From assembly GCA_038501625.1 (NCBI GenBank), contig JAZAYU010000010.1, positions 5,539,380 through 5,603,379 on the forward strand: a stretch of 64,000 nucleotides of DNA, written 5' to 3'. The position numbers and the translations under genes are program-made. Below are positions 46,866 through 57,450 of this stretch, one piece after another. Source of the stretch: Corbicula japonica. Its lineage: Eukaryota > Mollusca > Bivalvia > Venerida > Cyrenidae. A model generated the notes under the pieces. It searched no databases. It was given only the letters and a program-made list of their open reading frames with translations, and was not told where the DNA came from. Numbering within the stretch: position 1 is the stretch's first letter; every line of letters begins with the position of its first letter.

Positions 46866-47363
46866 CCAAAGTACCAATTTTTTTTTCATCTGGGTTTTTC
46901 TTGTAATAGGAGGATCAACATTTAAACTAATCTGTAATATCTAGGTGAAAAAAGCATGTTCCTAGTTCTTAAACCTAGGTTTTGCGAATGTAAGGACTTC
47001 ATGTATGTTTTACTGTTCCTACTTTATAGATAAGAAAGTTTTCTTTTTTATTTTCTATCCCTTTTTTATGTTTTGTCTTTGTTATGCCTTGTTTGATAAT
47101 ATTTCCAGCCAGGAACTTAACAATATTTATGTCATCGAGATTAAATTTTATCTTGCCCAATGGAATATAATGCCTTTAAGAGCATTTATTGTTAAACACT
47201 GTTCCTGCCCTGTAAGTTACTTTTCCTGACCCAAATTTAGCCTGGGAATCATATGCTTCATATCCTGTAGTAGAATCATTTTGTAATGCATGGATTTAGT
47301 TTTTTATTACACAGATATGGGTAGGAAATAATCTAGCAAGACATATTTTACTTGCATGTTTTT

Positions 47364-47542
47364 ATAAGAACCAGCTGGGACAAGTGTGAGGTTGGTGCAC
47401 CATAAAACCTGGTTTAAACACCCAGTGGCAAGTTGTTTCGTTCATTTTATAAGATCATACTATTTCCTTTTCTGCAATTTTGCTGTGTTGGGAACCTGTG
47501 TTTTAAGCTTTCCTGTTGGCTATGTGCGATATATATTTCACT
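47364..47542 (+). mobile_element. Family A copy with middle deleted
   Basis: Core start ATAAGAACCAGCTGGGACAA, GTGTGAGGTTGGTGCACCAT and CCTGGTTTAAACACCCAGTG are followed directly by the distal tail (CTGCAATTTTGCTGTGTTGG, TATATATTTCACTTATTTTG). Confidence 0.7.
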
Positions 47543-47681
47543 TATTTTGAATAAAAGAATCTTTTTGATAATGAATCGATTTGATCTTCTGATTATAACA
47601 TGAATTAGCTAGGTCCTTTCCCAAATAACGTTATCAAGCAATTCATATTTCGTTAAAATTGTGAACTGCTCACATCAGCGC

Positions 47682-47716
47682 TTTATAACTGTAGTTATAT
47701 TTAACTACAGGTTATA
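47682..47716. repeat. Inverted repeat / hairpin
   Basis: TTATAACTGTAGTTA and TAACTACAGGTTATAA pair around TATT with one bulged G. Confidence 0.75.
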
Positions 47717-47815
47717 ATGCTATTTCGCTGAAGAGGAGGTAACTCGATTGTGTGTAACTGTCTTGATATTTGTCTTTGTTGCTTCCCTTGTATAAGTTTT
47801 ATTTGTGTCAGACTT
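47715..47815 (+). repeat. Duplicated block R, copy 2
   Basis: Partner of 46,405-46,500, in the same order relative to the Q blocks but with different spacing. Confidence 0.5.
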
Positions 47816-49004
47816 GCATATAGATTTGAAAGGTACATTTGTAAATAGAACTTTATCTTATCAATGGCATAAAATAACAAGGGTATTAATCTTGGAACCC
47901 TCTACCCATTAATTTCCTGAATTACAAACTGCAGTCTTGAAATATTTTGTTGTACCAAATTTAATTAACTTATTTACTCATTAATTTTTACTCTTCTAAA
48001 AATCAAGTTATGCCAAAGGGTTCGATCTGTAATTATATATTGACTTGTTCAAACGGGAATTATAAATTGAGTTGGAGCTGAGCTTTAGCAGTATCTATCG
48101 AGATGATGATGATGACCTCGTACAATATAAAGCAGCAGAAGTGTTTGATAAATGCACGACTCATAAGACAGTTTTAGTTGAGAAAAAAACCTGTAAAACG
48201 TTCCTACCATCTTTTACGATATTTAAGGGAGATTTCATTATGTATATAGGAATGTTAATTTTTTGGAAACAAGCAACCAGAACAATTGCCTTAAAATGTA
48301 AACGGATAATTTACAGTGTGCGTTTTCAAGGTATGACTTAAATGTATACAAGATCGCTTACTTTTTAGGGTTTTACAAACTTCTTGCAAACATTGGTCTT
48401 GATATTTAACCGATAAAGCATTATTTTTAAATTGTCTAGTATATCGAAAAAGAAGTCTATTTTAATGTAAAAATGAAATGAAGACATATTAAGCCACATC
48501 TAGCTAGGGTTTTAAAATGTTTTATATAAAGCTGCCACATTTAATTCTAAATGTTTTAGTACATATGTTATGACTTGATATGTCTGAAGGCTTGTTCGTT
48601 GGCTTATTGTGACAATATATCACCTTGAAAAACTATTACATACATAGACAATACCGTTATTTCTGATTCCTCTCATACTGTTGGCTAAAATACTAGTTTC
48701 ATGCACCAGAATTATAAAAATGCACGTATAAATTCAAAACATCTTAAATACATCAAGTCGTGAGATTGTTCTGCAAATTTTAATGCAGATAGCTTTTTCT
48801 AGTCAGCTTTAATTTATAAATACAATTATAGTCAAATTTCGATAGAGCGACAAGGCATTTCTTCACGTGTTATGGTGCCAAGAACGATAAATTGAACACG
48901 ACTCTCGACTAAACGACAGCGCTCTACATGCTTCCTTATTAACAAATCTGAGCATGTAGAAAATCTCCCCCAATTGATCAAACACAGAAACGACAAACAC
49001 AAAA
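47816..49004. other. Unassigned AT-rich stretch
   Basis: An 89-codon plus frame at 48,072-48,341 begins with an Asp-rich run from a GATGAT repeat. No domain is recognised and I do not call it a gene. Confidence 0.4.
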
Positions 49005-49100
49005 TAAATATTCAAAGGAGTAAAATGATACTGATAACAATACTTAATGTCCTTTAAAAGAACTTTCAATTATGAAAAGATAAGTCAGAATTTTTATTTT
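49005..49100 (+). repeat. Duplicated block H, copy 2
   Basis: Partner of 13,160-13,260; anchors GTAAAATGATACTGATAACA and CCTTTAAAAGAACTTTCAAT. Confidence 0.5.
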
Positions 49101-49626
49101 TTGCCATCAATTTTCGCGACCAGGAAATTGAAGGTCAAACACACCTTAACAAATATCTCATGCTGTATATATTTGTCAGACAAATGGACCTTAGATATTT
49201 TCGTCATACTCATAAAGGCATTTAAATTGATGTCCAGTATTGGTTCGTTTTTGTGTTTGGTTGCAAATTGAATTTTAGGGCTTTTCTAGGTCTAACTATT
49301 TTTATATACTGTTTTAACTTATCTTAACCTACGAAAAAATAAACAGTCATGCATTTATTTGTGAAAAGTTGTATTGAGCTGCACGCAGTTTACCGTTTGA
49401 GAGATTTTGATAATGTTCTTTAGAGAGATTTTGATAATTTTCTTTTTATCAATAACAGTGCAATGAGAACTGCCTTAGTGTAAATAAATCTTTATTTGCG
49501 AATATAAAATAGAAGATAGAAAAAATAAGTAACTACCATATTTTATTAAGGTTACAATATCCGATAAATTTCAAGCTGTTTAAAGAACAAATTTCTGTGC
49601 AAATAACAGTTGTTTTTATAGATACT

Positions 49627-49631
49627 AAAAA
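49627..49631 (-). terminator. Pol III terminator of tRNA-Leu copy 1
   Basis: Five A on the plus strand give TTTTT in the transcript sense three bases after the discriminator base, a normal RNA polymerase III stop. Confidence 0.7.
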
Positions 49632-49634
49632 CTT

Positions 49635-49733
49635 TGTCAGAAGTGGGATTTGAACCCACGCCCACATACGTGGACCAGAACACTCGCTATATAGGCTTGA
49701 GTCTTGCGCCTTAGACCACACGGCCATCCTGAC
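49635..49733 (-). tRNA. tRNA-Leu(CAA) with 15-nt intron, copy 1, two base lesions
   Basis: Minus-strand class II tRNA. The acceptor GTCAGGA pairs with TTCTGAC, with discriminator A. D-arm GGCC..GGTC, long variable arm and T-arm GTGGG TTCAAAT CCCAC are all present. The anticodon CAA is at 49,697-49,699, followed by G37 and a 15-nt intron (49,681-49,695) at the canonical position. Compared with animal tRNA-Leu(CAA), the normally invariant A14 is T (49,720) and the anticodon stem has CAAGA instead of CCAGA, breaking one pair. The A-box region is therefore altered while the B box is intact. It may be weakly active or a young pseudogene. Confidence 0.9.
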
Positions 49734-49785
49734 AACACATTCATATCGATACGTTATTGACATAAATCCGCGTAGTTTAATTGTC

Positions 49786-49974
49786 CCACAGGTGCTCGGC
49801 GCATGTGTCCACCCTCCCCCATCCCATCACTACAACCCTCCCATATATATAAAGAAACAACCTATCATTCATGACCACTAGTGGTCATGAATGATAGGTT
49901 GTTTCTTTATATATATGGGAGGGTTGTAGTGATGGGATGGGGGGAGGGTGGACACATGCGCCGAGCACCTGTGG
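49786..49974. repeat. Spacerless 189-bp near-perfect palindrome
   Basis: The left arm starts CCACAGGTGCTCGGCGCATG and the right arm ends CATGCGCCGAGCACCTGTGG. The centre is CCACTAGTGG near 49,879/49,880. Reading both arms base by base gives a match of about 94 bp per arm, with a single 1-nt length difference in a C/G run (five versus six). No spacer separates the arms. It starts exactly where the homology between the two tRNA-Leu units stops. There is no coding capacity. Confidence 0.95.
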
Positions 49975-50241
49975 TATGAACATGTAGTTTCTTTATTTTT
50001 TATTTCAAAACGATGTTTTTTCATCGTGAATTATTTTTTGTTAAAAATTGAATCATTAAATGAAATTGAAGGTTACAATTTAAACAGATCATGAGTAAAG
50101 AAATTGTAATGATGGCTTATTAGTATATTATACGTATATAACAGAATGCCTAAGTTTCCTAAACATCAAAGCACGAACAACATTTGTTTTAAACATAGTA
50201 CCGGTATAAACTCTTCATTAATAAAAGTTATTTCTAGTTAC

Positions 50242-50247
50242 AAAAAA
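50242..50247 (-). terminator. Pol III terminator of tRNA-Leu copy 2
   Basis: Six A on the plus strand, giving TTTTTT four bases after the discriminator base in the transcript sense. Confidence 0.7.
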
Positions 50248-50251
50248 GTTG

Positions 50252-50359
50252 TGTCAGAAGTGGGATTTGAAGCCACGCCCACATTCGTGGACCAGAACAC
50301 TCACTATATAGGCTATAATGCCTTGAGTCTGGCGCCTTAGACCACTCGGCCATCCTGAC
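50252..50359 (-). tRNA. tRNA-Leu(CAA) with 24-nt intron, copy 2, T-arm lesion
   Basis: Same class II fold as copy 1, with anticodon CAA at 50,323-50,325 and a 24-nt intron (50,298-50,321). A14 and the CCAGA/TCTGG anticodon stem are intact. The T-arm is GTGGC TTCAAAT CCCAC: the conserved G53 is C (50,272), which breaks the G53-C61 pair and alters the Pol III B box. Flanks on both sides match copy 1 (ACACATTCATA, GCGTAGTTTAATTGT), so the two genes are a tandem duplication about 620 bp apart. Confidence 0.88.
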
Positions 50360-50571
50360 AACACATTCATAGACATATACGTTATCGACATGAATGCGCG
50401 TAGTTTAATTGTTTAACCACTCGGTTTTTATTCGAGAGTGTTTTAACAATTATAATCCATAATTACCAGTTTTTGAAATATAAATATAAAAACGAAGATG
50501 CGCATGATGTTCTGTATGTACACGTAGTTCCTCTTTATTTATATAACGATTTTTTAAATCTAGAATTCGTT

Positions 50572-50686
50572 TTTGCGTCGTACTTTTGAAGAAAAGGCGA
50601 AGAAAAGGGTCCCTCAAGAAATCTTAAAGAATGTCATAGCTTTGCCATTTCTTCATATGTCATAGGTCAACATCACATTCATATTT
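50572..50686 (+). mobile_element. Decayed HINE left-end fragment
   Basis: GCGTCGTACTTTTGAAGAAA, GGGTCCCT, CATAGCTTTGCCATTTCTTC and TAGGTCAACATCAC recall the pearl-like element start and one core unit. It runs to within about 15 bp of the next family A end. Confidence 0.5.
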
Positions 50687-50698
50687 AAATAGGAAAAG

Positions 50699-51201
50699 GT
50701 GAAATATGCATATCAGAAACCGCCACATTCAGAAAAAAACAGCCTCCACACACAGTCAAGAAGAAGAGAGAGGCAGAGAGCATGGTTAATAAAATAATCA
50801 GTTTCAAAAAGACACCACAAACAATTAACAAAAATGAGAACCCGAGGGGTTACCGCCTTGGAACGGTCAGTGGCAAATCAAATTGCCACTGGGGGTTTAA
50901 ACCAGGTTCTAGGGTGCACCAGCCTCAAACTTGCCCCAATCACAAAACAAGTACAAGTTGTCTTGGTGAAACAACTCCAACCCACCCATCGGCTCAAAAA
51001 TGTTGCAGGAAAAAGCATACAATCATACAAAACATAAGAAACTAATAGCATTGCAAAGCCGAATGGCGGGTACTTATGATCTTACAGAGACCAGAGCTCC
51101 TGGAGTAAAATCAGCAAGAACACGATGACGGGATAAAAGAAACAAATCGAGCTTCTAGGTTCTTTTAAAGAAAAGATTTTCCCTTAAACCTTCATAAACT
51201 C
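50699..51201 (-). mobile_element. Family A retroelement 3' untranslated region, copy 2
   Basis: Nearly the full 3' region of the reference copy at 32,951-33,464, with a short deletion at the outer core end (TTGCCCCAATCACAAAACAA lacks the GGTTCTCAT arm). Confidence 0.8.
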
Positions 51202-51425
51202 TTAAACCCCTGCCATCGTCGTGCAACCAAAGAGGTAAGCATAATGATCAACTGTAGAAGGGTTATCACCAGGCCTGCAGAGCGCTGTAAAATATCATGT
51301 TGGTAACCTTTCGTTTTAAATTTACAGATGGTTTTTACGAATAACCGGGAGAAATTAACATTGCCTTTTATCTTCTTAAGTTTATAAATTAAATTTCCAT
51401 AAAAAAAACTGGCTGTGAAATACCT
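51202..51425 (-). pseudogene. Reverse transcriptase C-terminal fragment, copy 2
   Basis: Encodes FYGNLIYKLKKIKGNVNFSR, LFVKTICKFKTKGYQHDILQ and RSAGLV, the same terminal segment as at 33,465-33,695. A 1-nt deletion near 51,264 shifts the frame before the natural end. Homology stops at about 51,425, the 5' truncation point. Confidence 0.8.
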
Positions 51426-52063
51426 TGTGGAAGACACGAATCTTTGTTAACGGAGAATATACCCGCTGCTGACAATTTTGTGACATTTGTTTTTATTAAT
51501 ACCTCATTGTTATATAACAAAAAGAAAGTGAAAATTGTGTATCTTCCTATGTTTCAAATTTAAAGAATATACTCCAAATCAAAGCTGGGAAGTTAAAATA
51601 ATATGATCGGTGTAGTTGCAACATTTGTAAAGTATATAATGAATCATTTAATTGTGGATGTGTGCGCAATTATCTGAAAATTTATTCTGAAAATTTATTA
51701 ACGTAACTAATGGCTCAACTGCAACACCAGTAGTAAGGTAAAAACGAGCATCATACACATAATATTGATACTGATCTTGACATTTCTGTTCAATTTGCCT
51801 TGCAAATTAACCACGATAATGTTCTGTTTACAAACCACTTTAATATAAGCCTAACTTGGGAATAGGGCATGTTGACTGAAGCAGCAAAGTCGTGATCTTA
51901 AAAATTATGAAATTTTTATATGCGTTAAATATGGTCATTATGTCAAAAGTGGAAAAAATCGCATTTGAACATTCGTAACTATTAAGAAACAGCCAAATGT
52001 GAACGTGCTTTTATTTATTTTTTTAGATAATAACTTATACATTAATATCTTAACATTGAAACG
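51426..52063. other. Unassigned AT-rich stretch
   Basis: Nothing recognised. Confidence 0.5.
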
Positions 52064-52115
52064 CACGATGATGATAATGATGATGATGAAACTGATGTTG
52101 ATGATGATGATGGCA
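52064..52115 (+). repeat. GAT-rich imperfect microsatellite
   Basis: (GAT)n with AAT, AAA and GTT interruptions; gives the Met-rich start of a spurious 101-codon frame. Confidence 0.85.
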
Positions 52116-52448
52116 ACATCGCCTACGAAATATGTTTTGAAGTTAAAAGCCCATATAAGAGGAGATTTCTCTTCCAGGTTTATAAAGAAAAAACAACTTT
52201 TGTTCGTTACTCCTAGTTACAATTTAACACGTCCACACTTTTGTCTAGTGTATATTAATAACGTAAGCATTAATTTAAAAGCTGCTACCAAATACATGCC
52301 CTAACTGAATTATTTTGGTCTTACTTTGAGGCATTTAGAAAATCACCGGTTTTCACTATCGCTCTTAAAGTCCATTTTGGGTTATCAGAAACTTATAGAG
52401 ATCCATCAATTATACCAAACAACTCTTGAGCAGTTTGATCTGGTCTCA

Positions 52449-52583
52449 AAGTCATAAAACTAAATCAGGAGATCAGTCTCATATCTCAAGGATCTGATTG
52501 GCTGAAATGGCGACTTTCAGCCATTTCAGCCAATCAGATGCTTGAGATTTGAGACTGATCTCCAAACTTAGTTTTATGATCTT
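52449..52583. mobile_element. Foldback MITE family B, copy 4
   Basis: A 135-bp copy; the ends AAGTCATAAAACTAA and TTAGTTTTATGATCTT have both changed from the consensus in a matching way (G to A and C to T). The centre GATTGGCTGAAATGGCGAC / GCCATTTCAGCCAATCAG is intact. Confidence 0.85.
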
Positions 52584-53352
52584 AGGCCCTGCATTTCTTA
52601 GCTGAGCATCTAACTTCTAATCTCGATAAGTTCTGATGTCATCATATATAATTATTCTCCAACTTGTTTATTAATTATGCCTTTGAAAAAGCAATCGTTC
52701 TTACATCCTGTTAATTTGTGGATCCTTAGAACATTTGTGGTAATTAATTGTGATATTACGTGACCTGAAAAAACAGATGTCATTTTCATAAAAAGAAATC
52801 CCAACAACGTGCACACTGTCATTTTTCAATCCGCAGTATTGATTTATCAACAACGTACATCTGTTTGATAATTGACCATGCAGTTACAAGAATTGCCATA
52901 ATTTAGTTTGTTGTTTTCATGATGTAAAGACACTTCCATATCACGCCGTAACACGTCTTTCTTTAGATATTGACCTTCTGTTCACCCGTCCATAAGATTT
53001 TGGGATTCAACCGACACCAAGCAAAAATTCGAATTATTGGTAAAAGAGTGATTTTTATGTCGTTAACATTTACATCTACGTAAGGTATATGTTTAACGTG
53101 GCTACTAGCGTGACAGCACAATAACCCGAAAATCTAAAGATCGGGCCACCGAGTCTGCAGTTTTCACCAAAAACGACACTATTAGTGCTGTAAGTTAACT
53201 AATGAGGCAATCCTAGGCGAAACACTTTAATGGGATTCGAACCAAACTCTGGCAAACATTCGCTAAGTTGATTAGATAAATATGTATAGTTATCTTCGGT
53301 ATCTTTACTGGCAGAAAAAAAAACGTAAGCCGAGATGTGTTGTAAGATTCGA

Positions 53353-53585
53353 ATCGCAGATAAGATTTTTTTATTATGAACATCAATATAAACATTATTA
53401 ATTTTAACAAATCTGAATATTGATACGGATTCGAGTCTTTCACGAGTCTAACTATTTTAACCAAAAAAATCCTCAATAAAAAATCAGATTCTTTTATAAT
53501 TAACATCAAATAAACATCTATTTTAAAAAAATCTGAATATTTATTCACTAAGGTTGTAATAACAATCCTCAATAAAATTGTTTCT
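53353..53585. repeat. Imperfect tandem repeat, about 2 x 125 bp
   Basis: ATGAACATCAATATAAACAT, TTTTAACAAATCTGAATATT and ATCCTCAATAAAA recur about 105-125 bp apart. This explains most of a 129-codon minus frame at 53,213-53,602 and its repeated Ile/Leu-rich composition. Confidence 0.6.
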
Positions 53586-53659
53586 GGATATGAAGTTGAC
53601 ATAATCGATAATTTCTTTCCTAGAACAGGTAAATATGTTTAGCTTGGGCTTCTAATATT

Positions 53660-54050
53660 TTATTTTGCATGCAGCATTGTCGAGATGGTGAATCGATTGA
53701 AGCTAATTTACCAAGCGTACTTGTAGCTTCTTTGTCGTATGACAATCCTTAGGGTAAGTGTACTATTGCTGCATTCTAGGACCTGGTTTAAAACCGCAGA
53801 CACTGTGGCAAATTGCTTTTTTCCAATTACCGTCCCAGAATGGTTAGCCATCAGGTCCTTATTTTCGTTAATTGTTGTTAAAATAATTTATTAGTTAAAT
53901 AATTGTTAATTACTGTGGCGGTTTCTTATTGGAAATTGATCGTTTTACAAACACATGCTCTCGTTTCCTTTCTGATTTTGGCTGTTGGTGGGGGGGGCTG
54001 TGATTGCTAAGTTGGCTATTCATGATGCGTATGTTTTATTATGTATTTCA
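53660..54050 (+). mobile_element. Family A, diverged long copy
   Basis: TGCATGCAGCATTGTCGAGA, ATTCTAGGACCTGGTTTAAA, TGTGGCAAATTG, GTTAGCCATCAGGTCCTTAT and TGTGGCGGTTTC through to TGATGCGTATG keep the element order over about 390 bp with many changes. Confidence 0.65.
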
Positions 54051-54140
54051 CACCATGAACTATATGATCACGTTTTACATCTCTTTCAACTGGGTGTCAG
54101 ATTTAATAAAAAATCTAATTGAAGGGGCTCTCTACAAGAA

Positions 54141-54230
54141 GTGAAATCTGCGCAACAAGAATTATCACATTCAAAAGACACAGCTACACACACAGCAAAT
54201 ATCAGAGAGGAAAAGAGAGTACGGGGTAAC
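54141..54230 (-). mobile_element. Family A, short tail in opposite orientation
   Basis: GTGAAATCTGCGCAACAAGA, ATTATCACATTCAAAAGAC and AGAGAGGAAAAGAGAG match the tail only. Its 3' end faces that of the copy ending at 54,050, about 90 bp away. Confidence 0.65.
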
Positions 54231-55499
54231 ACTGATTAATCGTTAAAAATATGCAAAGCTATTTACTGATATTGAAATTCAGAACAAGACTTGTATCTTA
54301 TGTAAGACACCCATCGCCCTTCCTGTTAAACAAACAAAGCTGCATACAAATGAAATCAATGCATATTGACTTAAAACTATCATTTAAACTGTCATAACGT
54401 TATTTTCATAATGAAAGCAGTAACACTTAAATACAAAATGAATGCGTTGTTTATATATTTTAGAATAATCTTATTATGAAATTTTGTTTTGATAAATTTT
54501 TGTTTTTTTTAAATAAGTTAAAACATTGCACATTATGTTAAAAGAAGCCACTTGGAGAAAGGCAAGTTTCGGCATTCAATGACCATTTTAACCTTTTGAT
54601 TCCTACATGGTAACACTGGCTTGCTTATCATATCCAAAACTTAAATGATATTATCTAGTTACTATAAATTACAAAACAGAGTTTTAATTGATTCTATCTT
54701 GTCTGTTTCTTGTCTATAATAAGTCGTTTTGTCAGGACGTGAATGCTTCGTAACATTGAATGCAAGTAATTTCTATAACGTCTTTGTTTTAAAAAATTGA
54801 TATTAATAGCTTTTAAGTTCTTTGTTTATAACTTACAATCTGTTTGGGATATAAATATTAACTTTTTGTTAATATCAGTAAACTCAGCAAATTTAAAATA
54901 ATCTATTTATTTTCAATTTTCAAATATTTCTTAACAAAAGCTTTTTGTTTATCAACTGAAAATGATTAACTTTACAAATTAGCCTTCCATGTATGCTAAT
55001 ATTTAAAAATAAAAGAAATTACACTTTTTGAAAATTAACAAACATACTATTTGTAAATTTCGTAATATAACATGTTCGAAACAGTTTAGCATTAAATGTC
55101 TCCGCATTTACGTAAATAAACTTATTTTTACTCAGGGCAAGCCTATATGAGGTACATCTAAACAGGTGAAATTTGAAATCAAAGTGTCCTTGACATTTTA
55201 ATGTTGTTGATCACAATACTCATGTTTGTTACTAATACTTCATAACAACAATTTAGTTTTCGATAATTTAGATTGTTTCACTATAATTACCAGATACACT
55301 CCAGCCTTTGGCTTCTAGTGTGATACGCATGATTCACATTATCGCTTTGAGCAAATACACATCTTTGTTGTCTGGGATCCATACGCCCATGTTCATGTAA
55401 CGGTGCTTGTCTAAAAATATTGCATTTAAGGTAACATGCACCATACGAGTAGAATTGTTCAAAGTGTACTTGTACGGACATCGGAGTGTTGGTAATTGT
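54231..55499. other. Unassigned AT-rich stretch
   Basis: A 74-codon minus frame at 55,287-55,511 starts inside block F and has unbiased composition. I do not recognise it; nothing else stands out. Confidence 0.4.
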
Positions 55500-55612
55500 A
55501 TTCATTTCCATTATTGTCCACCAACAAGCTAAAGCTGAAATAATTTCATATTATGTCGGTTTTTTTTTCACAGATCCCTTTTTATCTATTTTTCTAGTAC
55601 AGAAAATTCTAG
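55500..55612 (-). repeat. Interspersed block F, copy 7 (reverse)
   Basis: In the reverse sense AATAGATAAAAAGGGATCTG, TGAAATTATTTCAGCTTTAG, CTTGTTGGTGGACAATAATG and GAAATGAATACAATTACC follow the consensus with many changes. Confidence 0.5.
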
Positions 55613-55795
55613 GCAATAGTGCATAATTAGCAGTTTTTCATAGATCTGTCTACCTCTGATCCAAGAAACTTGTTAATGAATCTCTCACGGGGAATTCAGA
55701 AGTGGTAAGATCGGATCACACTTAATGAAAGGCTAAATTATCACTCAACAGACAGCCTGCAACATCGCTGTCTTTTATGTAGTGAGCGTCGTTTG

Positions 55796-55904
55796 ATGGA
55801 TTTGAAATTGTATGTTGAGAAGACAAACTTTGGTTTCAATTTGGTATTAATTGATGGTTTGAAGTTTAGCCATGATGAAGAACAGAGCTTTTCACCAGGA
55901 CTTG
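55796..55904 (+). CDS. Candidate first coding exon, unrecognised protein
   Basis: ATG at 55,796 (context GTTTGATGG) opens 36 codons plus one base, ending at a donor that matches consensus (CTTG|GTAAGT, 55,905-55,910). The predicted start is MDLKLYVEKTNFGFNLVLID, then GLKFSHDEEQSFSPGL; its composition looks like protein rather than translated AT-rich DNA. The frame is open back to 55,709, so an internal exon is also possible. If unspliced, the frame closes at TGA 55,916-55,918. I found no downstream exon and do not recognise a family. Confidence 0.3.
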
Positions 55905-55918
55905 GTAAGTTTTCGTGA

Positions 55919-57334
55919 TTTTATCACAAGTACTGAACCAAATAGATAGACGTGAATATTTTCTCATAGATTTTGACCCATGCCAAAACAGAAATGTGAC
56001 TTTCAAGAATGAATTTCTTTTTTATAAATGAATAATGTAATACTGTTGACAATTTTAGGATGAATTCTCACGACTTAGAGCATACATGCACAATTGTAGT
56101 TATTTAAGCATGTACCATTGTCATATTTTTGTGTTCGCCTTCTGTGAAAGTTCACTCTTGTGACCAAGTGATGAATGGTACAGATTATGTTGGTGAATAT
56201 TAGCTTGATGACAATTTCTAGAAACGAACTAGACGAAATATAAATCAAATTACCCACTTAAACTGAATTAGTTAAGTAACTGAATATCTAAATTACTAGC
56301 AAAGAGGTACGTTTTGATATGCTTGTCTTTAGATGCGACTCATCGATAGTCGTTCAATTGTTTTGTCACAAATTAGAGAGTAAATGTATATATAAGAACG
56401 CGCCCATTAATGTTTCGTATGTTTCAAAGTATTTTTTGTGAATAGACAAGAGTCACATTTTGAGTACATTGTTTGTATACATAAACTTCAGCGAACTGTA
56501 TTTTATAAAGATCATAACAATTGCATATGCTTATAGGACGTATGAAATGGAGTAAAGAAATACGAAATTATGTAATTTCTGAAAATTGACTATAGTTTTC
56601 TGCTGACCATGCCGGGGTCTCTGTCATAGGCCGTAAAGTATTAACAGTGGAGATATGTCTTAGAGTTCGATTTAATCTTTTCCTCCACAAGTTATCTTAA
56701 AAAATTATATAATTATTGGAATTTCATTGATCTATCCTGTACGTTTGAAACCAGTTGAAAAACAACTAGTTAAACAATACCAGAACAAACAAGACTATGT
56801 TGAAACATTTAGTTGTAGCAATAACAAGAGCTATGTCGAGAAGAGCCGATCAAGCTACCAGCTGTTTCAGCCATCTTAAATCAATTAATTACACATAAAT
56901 TTGGTACCGAAAGAATGCAAAGTATCTCTTGTTGATAAAATTTAGTCGATGCCTCAGAATTTCAATAGTTATATATACTATAAATTGTTATATGAAGTAA
57001 TCAGTAAACCCAAAGTCTGAAGAAATAATGCTTTTTAAAATCGCAAATTAGATAAACGTATATTAGATACAGTGAAAATTTAACGTTTAAATAAGTTACT
57101 AAAACGTGAGCGTCGATACAGTTTACACTAATTTGTAGTAGCTGACATCGGTCATTTTAAAATTCTCCAAAAAATCTTTACGTGGAAAAACTAATTTTAT
57201 TTTATTACATGTATTTAATTAATAATTCATTTCACCTATTAAAGAAAGAAAATTGTTGTTTTGTGAAAGCTTGAAAACATCATGACGATGAATGTTAACT
57301 GTAAACAAATTATTTTTGATTATCGGATAAAATG
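55919..57334. other. Unassigned AT-rich stretch
   Basis: If 55,796-55,904 is an exon this would be its intron. I see no acceptor-linked coding stretch here. Confidence 0.4.
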
Positions 57335-57450
57335 CCCTTTTATGCATTTCCGATACTGGTGATAATAGGCTCAGTTGAATCAATAACGCCATATTTTAAT
57401 GTATACTTTTGGTGTCTTTCAAAGTTCCTTTTTCATATATTTTATTATTC
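57335..57450 (+). repeat. Interspersed block F, copy 8
   Basis: CATTTCCGATACTGGTGATA, ATAGGCTCAGTTGAATCAA and TTGGTGTCTTTCAAAGTTCC with TTTTTCATATATTTTA. Confidence 0.6.

Noticed and set aside
53213..53602. 129-codon minus frame
   Set aside because: Lies over an imperfect tandem repeat; Ile/Leu/Lys-rich composition and internal repetition are explained by AT-rich DNA.
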